DNA from: Candidatus Aegiribacteria sp.
Lineage (GTDB): Bacteria; Fermentibacterota; Fermentibacteria; Fermentibacterales; JCC-6
NCBI GenBank assembly: GCA_030620995.1
Contig: JAUXIK010000016.1
Span: 1 to 48,639 of the forward strand
Direction: 5' to 3'
DNA: 48,639 nt
Positions 24,140 through 32,544 of this stretch are shown in pieces (position 1 is the first letter of the stretch; each line of letters opens with the position of its first letter). A program made the translations under genes and the position numbers. Under the pieces are notes generated by a model, which saw nothing but the letters and a program-made list of their open reading frames with translations, did not search any database and was not told where the DNA came from.

Positions 24140-25201
24140 ATGAACAACAGTATTCCGGTGGTATATGCTGACTCGCTTGTGAACAGGGGCGGTACAGGCG
24201 TGTACCTGCGGCGATTGCTTGAAGGTTTTATTCAATGTAATGCGAATGTTCTGGCAGCCGCGGCAAAAAGACTGATGAAACCATCTGAGGCTCTTGATGC
24301 CGATCTTTCGGCAAGTGGTATACTGAAAGTATTTCATGAAAATATTACATTGCCTTCACTGGTGGCATCTGTATCTCCTTCAATAGTACATCTTCCCGCT
24401 TTTGCAGGAAAACCGCCCGGCGGAATACCGTGCGCGGTTACTCTCCATGATCTGGCGTTTCTGGCAAACCCATCCTGGTTTCCATGGTTGAGATCAGTGT
24501 ATTACCGTCTCTATTTCAGGAGAGTTGCGAAAAGGGCCGATGTGCTGATGGTTGACAGTGATTTCACAGGAAGCGAAGCGGTACGTCGGCTGGGTGTAGG
24601 TTCAGAAAGAATCAGGAAAGTATATCTTTCAACTGAATCCATGCAGCTTGATCCTGAGATATTTCGGAAGTCCACAGGAATTCGTGATAGATACATTCTA
24701 TTTGTCGGAACAGTTGAACCAAGAAAGAATATTTCCAGCCTTCTTACCGCCTGGCAGGCTGTTAGTCAGGAACATCCTGATCTTAAGCTTGTAATTGCCG
24801 GAAGATGGGGATGGGGGTCGGCTGCTCTGAAGGATCTTCTCAGGAAAAGCAGTGGAGTAATATGGACAGGTCAGCTTTCGGACAGTATTCTGAAAAGCTG
24901 TATTACAGGTGCTGAATTACTTGTCTATCCATCTTTCTATGAAGGTTTTGGTCTTCCACCGCTTGAGGCTGCATCGGCTGGGGTCCCCTCGGTAGTCACT
25001 CCGGCGAAAGCTCTTGTAGAGATATTCTCGGAAATCTCAAATATCGCACTGAACCATAATCCGGATTCAATAGCCGGAGCCATACTTGAATCTCTTGATA
25101 CGGTTTACGATAAGAAGAAACTGATTGAATTTGCCTCCGGATTCTCAGTGAAACGCATGGCAGAAGAAGTGCTCGGTGTGTACAGGGAGTTTTCAAAGTG
25201 A
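24140..25201 (+). CDS. GT4 glycosyltransferase
   Basis: 353 residues from ATG 24140; an upstream ATG at 24056 would overlap the previous gene by 68 nt and add a non-homologous stretch. Motifs are YADSLVNRGGTGVYLRRLL, VTLHDLAFLANPSWFPW, LFVGTVEPRKNISSLLTAW, LVIAGRWGWGS and YPSFYEGFGLPPLEAASAG (E-x7-E). Similar in layout to the GT4 at 6397-7524. It probably uses the NDP-sugar supplied by the gene 16 nt upstream, an inference from order. Confidence 0.88.
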   Translation: MNNSIPVVYADSLVNRGGTGVYLRRLLEGFIQCNANVLAAAAKRLMKPSEALDADLSASGILKVFHENITLPSLVASVSPSIVHLPAFAGKPPGGIPCAVTLHDLAFLANPSWFPWLRSVYYRLYFRRVAKRADVLMVDSDFTGSEAVRRLGVGSERIRKVYLSTESMQLDPEIFRKSTGIRDRYILFVGTVEPRKNISSLLTAWQAVSQEHPDLKLVIAGRWGWGSAALKDLLRKSSGVIWTGQLSDSILKSCITGAELLVYPSFYEGFGLPPLEAASAGVPSVVTPAKALVEIFSEISNIALNHNPDSIAGAILESLDTVYDKKKLIEFASGFSVKRMAEEVLGVYREFSK

Positions 25202-26286
25202 AAATTCTGGAAGTCTACAAAGACGTGCATCCTCTCGTTCGCGGAGGGATTGAGCGATATATACATGATCTTTCTTCATTCCTTGCGGAGAAAGGGCACG
25301 ATGTTGAAGTACTGATCGCAGGAGATAACAGTGATGCCCCTGATATCGAAATTTCCGGCTTTAAAGTCAGAACAACTCCCTGTATCTGCAGAGTGATGTC
25401 GAATCCCATCTGTCCTGAATTAATATACTCTTTAAGAGAAATCCCCGCTGATCTTGTGCATTTTCACGTTCCTCTGCCTTCAGCGGTATTATCATGGCTG
25501 ATGACCGGGCGAAGAACGCCGTATATAGTCACATATCACAGCGATATTGTGAGACAGGCTGCATTTCTTCCCTTTTATGGTCCCTTTCTTCACAGGTTTC
25601 TCAATCGTGCAAATGCGGTAATCACTACTTCACCCGTCTACGTTGAGACATCAGTATTTCTATCACGATTGAAGAATGTTTCAGTAATACCGATCGGTTC
25701 CGACCTCAACCGTTTCAAACCTTCTGATTCAATGAAAACAGGTGATTATGTTCTTTTTGTAGGAAGATTCAGGAAGTACAAAGGTATTCATGTATTGTTG
25801 AAAGCGTGGAAGCATTTTCCGGATCGTCGGCTCATTATGGTCGGTGGAGGACCATTACTCCGCGAAATTCAGCATGCTGTCAGTAAAGACAGGCTCAACA
25901 TTGAGATTATTCATGATCCGGAAGATGACAGACTCGTTCAGCTTTATCAGAGCGCAAAATGTCTTGTCCTTCCATCAACTATGAGAAGTGAAGCCTTCGG
26001 TATTGTTCAGACCGAAGCAATGGCGTGCGGGACTCCCGTTATAAGCACTTCAATTCCAACAGGTGTTCCATGGGTTAATGAGGACGGAGTATCAGGCATT
26101 ATAGTGCAGCCTGATAACCCTGATGCTCTTGCTGATGCGATAGTACGAATTGATGATTCGACTCTGCGTAATAGACTTTCGCTAGGAGCCCTGGAGAGGG
26201 CAAGACTTCTTTTCGACAGTCCGGTTCTCCTATCAAAAATTGAAATCCTGATGCGAGAAGTGATTTCTGAAAGGAATGATGGATAA
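25198..26286 (+). CDS. GT4 glycosyltransferase (PimB-like)
   Basis: 362 residues, GTG overlapping the previous stop (GTGA). Opening KILEVYKDVHPLVRGGIERY, then VTYHSDIVRQ, YVLFVGRFRKYKGIHVLLKAW, LIMVGGGPLLREI and MRSEAFGIVQTEAMACGTPVI. These are the standard GT-B donor and acceptor elements of the family that includes mannosyltransferases PimB/PimC. Donor unknown. Overlaps the following membrane protein gene by 11 nt. Confidence 0.88.
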   Translation: MKILEVYKDVHPLVRGGIERYIHDLSSFLAEKGHDVEVLIAGDNSDAPDIEISGFKVRTTPCICRVMSNPICPELIYSLREIPADLVHFHVPLPSAVLSWLMTGRRTPYIVTYHSDIVRQAAFLPFYGPFLHRFLNRANAVITTSPVYVETSVFLSRLKNVSVIPIGSDLNRFKPSDSMKTGDYVLFVGRFRKYKGIHVLLKAWKHFPDRRLIMVGGGPLLREIQHAVSKDRLNIEIIHDPEDDRLVQLYQSAKCLVLPSTMRSEAFGIVQTEAMACGTPVISTSIPTGVPWVNEDGVSGIIVQPDNPDALADAIVRIDDSTLRNRLSLGALERARLLFDSPVLLSKIEILMREVISERNDG

Positions 26287-26806
26287 GCTGACCGGTCATT
26301 TCAGGGTAGAAGTATTCCTCGTGCTTCTCGCAATTGGAATTGGAGTACTTGAAAATCTTGTGCCAAAACCCTTTCCGTTTCTCCGACTTGGTCTTGGCAA
26401 TGTAGTTACTGTTTCAGCGATAATAAGATACGGCACGATGACAGGCTTGAGAATTAACATTCTCAGATCAACCGGAGCAGCTTTATTGCTTGGAATAATT
26501 GCAACTCCAACTTATCTTCTTTCACTTGCAGGCGGGATAGTATCATCCATCGTTATGGGAAATCTGAGAAGAGCATTTTCCGTTACAGGTATATCGGTTG
26601 CCGGCAGTCTGTGCAGTCTGTGTATTCAGTTATTTCTGGCAATGCTGCTTCTGCCGGGTCTGCCAGTCGGCGCTCTTGCTTTGCCGCTTGTGATCTGGGG
26701 TATTCTTTCCGGAACCGTAATCGGTATTGTTGCTGTTATATTGCTTAGAAAGGGTTTTCCCTGGATTCGGGAAGCAGGGGTTGATTCAACCTGTTATCAA
26801 GGATAG
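26276..26806 (+). CDS. Gx-type membrane protein (heptaprenyl diphosphate synthase component I family)
   Basis: 176 residues with five to six membrane segments. Diagnostic stretch: PKPFPFLRLGLGNVVTV, then LRINILRSTGAALLLG, as in the Hpre_diP_synt_I family. Members are small ECF-substrate-binding-like membrane proteins, often annotated as a heptaprenyl diphosphate synthase component although the catalytic role is unproven. Here it follows glycosyltransferases, consistent with prenyl-lipid carrier supply. Start ATG 26276 or the adjacent ATG 26279. Confidence 0.75.
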   Translation: MMDKLTGHFRVEVFLVLLAIGIGVLENLVPKPFPFLRLGLGNVVTVSAIIRYGTMTGLRINILRSTGAALLLGIIATPTYLLSLAGGIVSSIVMGNLRRAFSVTGISVAGSLCSLCIQLFLAMLLLPGLPVGALALPLVIWGILSGTVIGIVAVILLRKGFPWIREAGVDSTCYQG

Positions 26807-26829
26807 ATTAACATAATGCTGGAGGAGAA

Positions 26830-27102
26830 GTGCTTAGTAATCGTTCGACTCGATTCTGGATAATAATCTCATTCCTTGGAATGATGACGGGTACAGCTCT
26901 TGGAGAGGGAATAGCAGCGATACTTCCGGAATCATCAATTGCTTTGAGGTCTTTCTTTTCCGGACCGCTTGAATTCTCGGTGGGTCCTTTTGGCTTTGAT
27001 CTTATAGTTTTCAGATTAGCTCTTGAGGAAATAGCTTTCAAGGTAAACCTGATGAGTTTTGCAGGACTGATGTTTGTAGGTTATCTTTACCGCTGGTTCT
27101 AG
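26830..27102 (+). CDS. DUF4321-like small membrane protein
   Basis: 90 residues, GTG start with GGAGGAG upstream. Two hydrophobic segments, one near the N-terminus (IIISFLGMMTGTALGEGI) and one near the C-terminus (VNLMSFAGLMFVGYLYRWF), with a short loop between. Layout and length match the DUF4321 family, function unknown. It sits immediately before tatA. Confidence 0.6.
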   Translation: MLSNRSTRFWIIISFLGMMTGTALGEGIAAILPESSIALRSFFSGPLEFSVGPFGFDLIVFRLALEEIAFKVNLMSFAGLMFVGYLYRWF

Positions 27103-27118
27103 ATACTGGTTCTAGAAC
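27093..27118. repeat. Tandem 11-bp repeat with palindrome at a stop codon
   Basis: CTGGTTCTAGA occurs at 27093-27103 and again at 27106-27116, a 13-bp period; the second copy extends to the perfect palindrome GTTCTAGAAC (27109-27118). The first copy includes the stop codon of the upstream gene. Could be a small regulator site before tatA or a chance duplication. Confidence 0.35.
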
Positions 27119-27143
27119 AATGAAATTCTGACAGGGGGATGAA

Positions 27144-27350
27144 ATGATGTTTCGTCCAGGCACCGGCGAAATTATTCTGATAATAGTTGCTCTTCTTTTG
27201 CTTTTTGGAGCAAAGAGAATCCCTGATCTTGCGCGATCGGTAGGTCAGGCGCTGCATATGTTCAGAAAAGGAATGAAAGAGGAATTCTCAGATAAAGAAG
27301 ATGAGAAAAATGATTCTGAGAACGGAGATAAATTGAATGGCGACAGTTAG
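27144..27350 (+). CDS. tatA: Sec-independent protein translocase protein TatA
   Basis: 68 residues: a short N-terminus, one membrane helix (EIILIIVALLLLFGAKRIPD) with the conserved FG hinge, an amphipathic helix (LARSVGQALHMFRKGMKEEF) and an acidic tail. This is the TatA/E pattern. No tatC is in the window. A GGGGGA Shine-Dalgarno precedes tandem ATG codons (27144, 27147). Overlaps the MglA-like gene by 14 nt. Confidence 0.88.
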   Translation: MMFRPGTGEIILIIVALLLLFGAKRIPDLARSVGQALHMFRKGMKEEFSDKEDEKNDSENGDKLNGDS

Positions 27351-27945
27351 TTACAGTTCAAGAGAGATCGATTGTAAGCTTGTCTATGCAGGCCCTGGAC
27401 TTTCAGGCAAAACAACAAACGTTAAACATATCCATTCAGTGATCCCGTCAGATGACCGGGGCAAACTTATTTCTCTCGCGACTGGAAATGAGCGGACTCT
27501 TTTCTTTGATTTTCTGCCAGTTAATTCAGGAACGATATATGGTTTCAAGGTTCGTTTACACCTTTACAGTGTTCCGGGGCAGGCGATGTATTCGGATAGT
27601 CGTCAACTTATTCTGCAGGGCGCGGACGGAATCATATTTGTGGCAGATTCGCAGAGGGCAAGGATGGATGCGAATATTGCCAGTCTCAGCGATCTGAAGG
27701 AGAATCTAAGGTACACAAAGCGGAAAGGTCTCAGCCTGGTCCTTCAGAATAACAAACGCGATCTGCCTGACATTCTTCCATCAGAGACAATTAGAAAAGG
27801 GCTTGGCCTTGAACGGGTTCCATGTATTGAATCGGTCGCGACTGAAGGAATCGGTGTTTTTGAGACACTCAGAAAAGCAAGCAGGATTGTAATGCGAAGA
27901 CTTCATCGACAGTTCTCTCTTGTTCTAGAGGAAAAGAGAGGATAG
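27337..27945 (+). CDS. MglA-type small GTPase (paralogue 1)
   Basis: 202 residues. P-loop GPGLSGKTTN (19-28), the MglA-family G3 region LYSVPGQAMYSDSRQLIL where Ras-like proteins have DxxGQ, and G4 NKRD. MglA controls cell polarity and motility in Myxococcus and is widespread as an orphan GTPase in other phyla. No MglB (roadblock) GAP gene is adjacent. It is followed after 1 nt by the zinc-finger membrane protein, so the two likely work together. A second paralogue lies at 37497. Confidence 0.9.
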   Translation: MATVSYSSREIDCKLVYAGPGLSGKTTNVKHIHSVIPSDDRGKLISLATGNERTLFFDFLPVNSGTIYGFKVRLHLYSVPGQAMYSDSRQLILQGADGIIFVADSQRARMDANIASLSDLKENLRYTKRKGLSLVLQNNKRDLPDILPSETIRKGLGLERVPCIESVATEGIGVFETLRKASRIVMRRLHRQFSLVLEEKRG

Positions 27946-27946
27946 A

Positions 27947-29392
27947 GTGAGCAACAGTCAGGTTGTTGATCTTCTCCTGGTTCGGCTCAGCAGGGAGGAA
28001 GAGAAAGAAAAAGTTCTTGGAATGCTGATAAGCGAAATGGGAATGTCCCATGATGAAGCAAGAGAAAGAGTAGATAATTCTCCGAGCATTCTCAGTGAGG
28101 GTATTTCAATGGAGCAGGCAAGGATTCTTCAAAACAGAATGTACCCCTACATTGATCTGCTGCCCAGATCCTATTCAACAGCTACTGAAGAAGCACCTGT
28201 TTCGACTGCTGTTAATCATGAGAATATAACTTCCGGATCACTTCTGACAGATGAAACTGACACTTATGAACAAATCGAACATCCTGAAGAAGATTCGCAG
28301 GATTTCGAGGATGAGAATAATGAAGAAAAGCTTGTTATCACAACTGCTGCTGAAGAGATGCTGACGATTGATCGATGTCACATCTGCGGCCGCACTCCAA
28401 CAAGCGCCCAGAAGCTTGCTCCATGCAGAACGTGCGGCGAACTGACCTGTTCAGAATGTTTCAACAGAAAAATGCATGTATGTGAAAAGTGCGTATCTGA
28501 AGGCAGAGCTATAGATCGCCCTCTGGACAACGAACCGGAATACAGACAGGAACATGAACATGATCGTAAACATGAAATATCCCTGGATGATACAAGAAAA
28601 ACCAGCATCAGCGGAAGAAAGCAGAATTTTCTCTCAATGCTTTCACCTGCTGTCATTTCAATTACAGCAGTTGTTCTTATCCTGATCGCATTTTTCCTGA
28701 TTGATCCTATTAATCTATTCAATAATGTGAATGGTTCAGAAGCGGGATCATATATTTCAAGCGCAGACTCACTTATTTCTGCCATACTTCCGGATTCCGA
28801 TTCAGTATCTGATACTTTGTTATCGGAAATGCATCCAGATTCGCTCGTTTCATCTGAAGACAGTCTTGCTGCAGAATCCGATATACCCCGCATAATAATC
28901 TCATTGCGGGATATCAGGATTCCAGAGCTTCCAGAAACTCCGGATAACATTCCGTTGCCGAGGCTTCTGCTTTCGACACCGGTTCGCGGCATTGAGGTAT
29001 ACAGAGATTCGCTTGAATTCCTTTCCTACCCTGTCGGGTATATAGCCGCATCGATTTCTGTTGAAATCGACGCTATGTCACTGATTCATACAGCAGATGG
29101 ATACACGGTCTTTATCATGTCAATTCTTCATCCGGAGCCGGTTGAGAAAAGAACTGCGCTCATCAGCAGCGTTGGAGCATTGCTTGATTCCACAGTAGTT
29201 GATCAGATGGTTCTCTACTATCGTGAAAACGACTATTATGATTCAGATCTGTTTTCTTTCATCTCAGACAGTTTCAGTGTAATAGCTCAGTCAAACAGCC
29301 CCTACTTCCTGCAGAGAAAACAGGCGACCATACCGGAGATAAGAACACTGATTTTTGAAAACATTAATGACTGGATGACTGATCTGAATTGA
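27947..29392 (+). CDS. Membrane protein with L7/L12-like N-terminus and Cys-rich zinc finger
   Basis: 481 residues, GTG start one base after the MglA-like stop. Residues about 20-72 (LISEMGMSHDEARERVDN, then ILSEGISMEQARILQ) resemble the helix-turn pattern of the ribosomal protein L7/L12 C-terminal domain. A low-complexity acidic linker follows. Residues 144-182 hold four CxxC pairs (CHIC, CRTC, CSEC, CEKC), enough for two zinc ions in a RING- or B-box-like arrangement. One membrane helix (about 233-253) leads to an extracytoplasmic domain of about 225 residues rich in Ser/Asp then mixed alpha/beta. So the zinc and L7/L12-like parts are cytosolic. No family name recognised; an effector or scaffold for the upstream GTPase is a guess from position. 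Confidence 0.7.
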   Translation: MSNSQVVDLLLVRLSREEEKEKVLGMLISEMGMSHDEARERVDNSPSILSEGISMEQARILQNRMYPYIDLLPRSYSTATEEAPVSTAVNHENITSGSLLTDETDTYEQIEHPEEDSQDFEDENNEEKLVITTAAEEMLTIDRCHICGRTPTSAQKLAPCRTCGELTCSECFNRKMHVCEKCVSEGRAIDRPLDNEPEYRQEHEHDRKHEISLDDTRKTSISGRKQNFLSMLSPAVISITAVVLILIAFFLIDPINLFNNVNGSEAGSYISSADSLISAILPDSDSVSDTLLSEMHPDSLVSSEDSLAAESDIPRIIISLRDIRIPELPETPDNIPLPRLLLSTPVRGIEVYRDSLEFLSYPVGYIAASISVEIDAMSLIHTADGYTVFIMSILHPEPVEKRTALISSVGALLDSTVVDQMVLYYRENDYYDSDLFSFISDSFSVIAQSNSPYFLQRKQATIPEIRTLIFENINDWMTDLN

Positions 29393-29461
29393 TGGCTGTT
29401 CCCACTGAAAGAATTTCATCGAACGGATACGTTTCAGAAGATTGGTTCATTTGAAAGATAT

Positions 29462-31666
29462 ATGAAAAATAAAAAGAACCTCGTGATAATAGAATCTCCG
29501 GCAAAAGCCAGAAGTCTTCAGAGTTATCTTGGTGACAGGTACGAAATAATCGCGTCCTATGGTCATGTGAGAGATCTGCCCAGGCATTACATTGGTGTTG
29601 ATGAGAAGAACAACTTCAAGCCCACATACACCATCCTTCCGGATAAAAGAAAAGTAGTAGCTCAGTTGAAGAAAAAGGCTTCGGGTTTTTCCAGAATCTA
29701 CCTTGCCGCTGATCCTGACAGAGAAGGTGAAGCCATATGCTGGCATCTTTCACAGATTCTTGAGGAAGACGGCAGGGTATTCAAAAGATTAAGGTTTAAC
29801 GCGGTAACTAAGGAAACTGTACTTAAGGCACTGAAAAATCCAAGTGTTATCGATATGCAACTTGTTGACGCTCAACAGGCAAGACGCGTCATGGACAGGC
29901 TTGTAGGATACAAAATATCATCCTACCTTCAGAAAATTATCGGGAGGGGGAAAAGCGCAGGAAGAGTCCAGACAGTTGTTCTAAGAATCATTCAGCAGAG
30001 GGAAGACGAAATCAACATCTTTATTCCTGTTGAGCACTGGCTCATAGAAGCAGAATTCCATCAGAATAATAAGATTATCAAAGCTTCGCTTTTCATTGTG
30101 GATGGGAAAAGAGTCGATAAACCAGGTTTAGCTCCCCGCTCATCCGAAGAGGCTTTGACTATTCATGGAAGGCTTACGGACTATGAAGGTGAATGGACCC
30201 TCTCCGGAATTAAGAGAAAGATTAGATCCGTAAAACCTCCTCCTCCATTCATAACAAGTACGCTTCAACAGGCAGCTTCAACCAGACTTTCCTATTCTCC
30301 TTCGAGAACAATGACAATTGCGCAGCAATTGTATGAGGGAATCTCTCTTGAAAATAAGGAACGCAGCGGCCTGATCACATATATGAGAACGGATTCTGTT
30401 CGAATCAGTCCGGAGAGCATAAAGGAATGCAGGGAGTACATTTCCCGAAAGTACGGCAGCAACACGCTCTCGGAATCACCCAACAGGTATCGAAGCTCGA
30501 AAGGGTCACAGGACGCTCACGAAGCAATAAGACCCGTTAGTACAGAATTACCTCCTTCAAGCGTTTCCACACTTCTTACATCTCCTCAGCTTGCTCTTTA
30601 CTCTCTCATATGGAACCGTTTCATTGCTACACAGATGAAGGATGCAGAGATAGAGAAGACCACATACACCGTCACCGGTGCTGATCTGGAATTCAAATGC
30701 ACGGGAGATCGTTTTCTATCACGGGGTTACTCCATAATTGATCCGTCATACATTCGAATTGAGAAAGAACTTCCTTTAATGAAAAAGGGAAGTGTCATTT
30801 TCGAATCAGCAACCCGGGAGCAGAAATTTACATCACCACCACCACGATTCTCTGAAGCCAGACTTGTGGCTGAGATGAAGAAACAGGGAATTGGCAGACC
30901 ATCAACATACGTGAGCACCATCAAAACACTGAAAAACAGGAAATATGTGGAAAAGGAAGGAGGTCTGCTCAAACCTACCGAGCTCGGAACTACTACAGAG
31001 AGATTACTTGTCAGGATGTTTCCGCATATCTTTGAAATCGGATTTACCGCTTCCATGGAGGATCTTCTGGATTCTATAGCAAATGGCGATGAATCTTACG
31101 TTGATGTCCTTAAAATAATGAATCTTCCTCTTGTGTCCTCACTTGAGAAAGCAATGGCAACAGTTTCCGATGTAAGAAGCGATCTGCAGGAAACTACAGA
31201 GGAAACCTGCCCTGAGTGCGGTTCTCCACTCGTAGTGCGGTGGGGAAGGTACGGCAAATTCAAAGCCTGTACGGCATTTCCGAAATGCAAATTCTCAAAA
31301 CCGGTAAAGGAACATGCTGCTGCCATATTCGAGGGTCGATCCTGCTCTGTCTGTGGCGGGAAACTGCTGCTTAATGCAGGAAGGTATGGCAGATATCTAA
31401 GGTGTGAGAAATATCCTGATTGTGATCATACGGAGCCTGTTCCCGTTGGGGTATCCTGTCCGATTCCGGATTGCGGGGGAGAACTGGTGGAAAAAAGATC
31501 CCGAACAGGGAGAATATTCTTTTCGTGCAGCAGATATCCCGAATGTAAGTATGCGATATGGAATAAACCCCTTGACAGGATCTGTCCAAGGTGTGGCTTC
31601 CCAATACTGGAAGAAAGAAAGAAAGGTATCTTTTGTCCCAGCTGCAAGAAGAGAATATCGAATTGA
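29462..31666 (+). CDS. topA: DNA topoisomerase I (type IA)
   Basis: 734 residues. TOPRIM domain with E10 (VIIESPAKARSLQSYLG) and DPDREGE (D84, D86). SAGRVQTVVLRII follows, and the catalytic tyrosine lies in SGLITYMRTDSVR (Y307). The C-terminus has four Cys4 zinc ribbons from about residue 580 (CPECG, CSVCG, CPIPDCGG, CPRCG). The enzyme relaxes negative supercoils by single-strand passage. Its end overlaps or abuts the recombinase gene. Confidence 0.97.
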   Translation: MKNKKNLVIIESPAKARSLQSYLGDRYEIIASYGHVRDLPRHYIGVDEKNNFKPTYTILPDKRKVVAQLKKKASGFSRIYLAADPDREGEAICWHLSQILEEDGRVFKRLRFNAVTKETVLKALKNPSVIDMQLVDAQQARRVMDRLVGYKISSYLQKIIGRGKSAGRVQTVVLRIIQQREDEINIFIPVEHWLIEAEFHQNNKIIKASLFIVDGKRVDKPGLAPRSSEEALTIHGRLTDYEGEWTLSGIKRKIRSVKPPPPFITSTLQQAASTRLSYSPSRTMTIAQQLYEGISLENKERSGLITYMRTDSVRISPESIKECREYISRKYGSNTLSESPNRYRSSKGSQDAHEAIRPVSTELPPSSVSTLLTSPQLALYSLIWNRFIATQMKDAEIEKTTYTVTGADLEFKCTGDRFLSRGYSIIDPSYIRIEKELPLMKKGSVIFESATREQKFTSPPPRFSEARLVAEMKKQGIGRPSTYVSTIKTLKNRKYVEKEGGLLKPTELGTTTERLLVRMFPHIFEIGFTASMEDLLDSIANGDESYVDVLKIMNLPLVSSLEKAMATVSDVRSDLQETTEETCPECGSPLVVRWGRYGKFKACTAFPKCKFSKPVKEHAAAIFEGRSCSVCGGKLLLNAGRYGRYLRCEKYPDCDHTEPVPVGVSCPIPDCGGELVEKRSRTGRIFFSCSRYPECKYAIWNKPLDRICPRCGFPILEERKKGIFCPSCKKRISN

Positions 31667-32544
31667 TAGAGCAGTTCTGTCAGGATCTTCTCCATGGAAA
31701 AAATTTCTCTGAACATACGATAAGAGCATATAGAGCAGATATGAACCGATTTTATAAATGGTGCAGCTCAGACGATATTATTGAAAGCTTCAATACATTG
31801 AATCTTAGAAGTTATCTTCGTCATGAAGCTGGCCGTGATCTTGATTCAAAAACCCTTGTGAGAGAGGTATCATCTCTCAGGACATTCGGTGGATGGCTTC
31901 AGGAAACAGATAGAATATCCGGCAACCCCGCACGCCTGCTGATCATGCCCAGGGTATCGGGAAAGCTTCCCGGTTTTCTCAGCATTTCAGAAGTTACTCA
32001 AGTTATAAACAGCTACGATGACAGCACAGCTCTCGGCAAGCGTAACAGGGCAATAGTTGAACTGCTTTACGGCGCCGGTCTCCGGGCAGCTGAATCCGTC
32101 ACACTGAGGCTGAACGATATGGATCTTGAACAGAAGCAGGTTCGAGTGGTGGGAAAGGGAAACAGGGAAAGGATCATCCCTGTGCCCGGATTAACCTGCA
32201 TTTCACTTGAGTCCTGGCTGTCAGCAAGAAGTGAACTTATTCGTGATTATAATCCTGATCCGGGTACTTTCTTTGTCAGTGTTCGAGGCAGAAAGCTTGA
32301 CCCGAGAGATATCCGCCGTATTGTTGCAGTCGGAGTCAGAAGCGCTGCGAGGGCGGCAGGAGCAACACCACATACGTTTCGTCACAGCTTCGCTACTCAC
32401 CTGCTCGATAACGGGGCAGACCTGCGAGCTGTGCAGGAGATGCTTGGACATGCAAGCCTCTCAACAACGCAGGTTTATACTCATCTGACAAGGGAAAGAC
32501 TGAAAGAAGCCTATAGAAAAGCACATCCCAGGGGGGAAGAGTGA
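31633..32544 (+). CDS. XerC/XerD-type tyrosine recombinase
   Basis: About 303 residues. TTG at 31633, with AAAGG upstream, is preferred over ATG 31591, which adds 14 non-homologous residues inside topA; a TTG at 31663 overlapping the topA stop is also possible. The N-terminal SAM-like domain has NFSEHTIRAYRADMNRFYKW. All catalytic residues are present: Arg in GAGLRAAESVTL, Lys in VVGKGNRER, HTFRHSFATHLL, GHASL and the nucleophile Tyr in TTQVYTHLT. Resolves chromosome dimers at dif. Gene order topA-xer is common in bacteria. No attachment site or mobile cargo is seen nearby, so this is the housekeeping enzyme. Confidence 0.93.
   Translation: MSQLQEENIELIEQFCQDLLHGKNFSEHTIRAYRADMNRFYKWCSSDDIIESFNTLNLRSYLRHEAGRDLDSKTLVREVSSLRTFGGWLQETDRISGNPARLLIMPRVSGKLPGFLSISEVTQVINSYDDSTALGKRNRAIVELLYGAGLRAAESVTLRLNDMDLEQKQVRVVGKGNRERIIPVPGLTCISLESWLSARSELIRDYNPDPGTFFVSVRGRKLDPRDIRRIVAVGVRSAARAAGATPHTFRHSFATHLLDNGADLRAVQEMLGHASLSTTQVYTHLTRERLKEAYRKAHPRGEE

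Noticed and set aside
28378..28992. 204-codon - strand frame
   Set aside because: Antisense to the zinc-finger membrane protein, whose CxxC pairs and membrane helix are clear on the + strand.
31591..32544. Tyrosine recombinase as the integrase of a mobile element
   Set aside because: It follows topA in a housekeeping context, has XerC/D length and motifs, and no attachment repeats or cargo lie next to it; the tRNA is 9 kb away.
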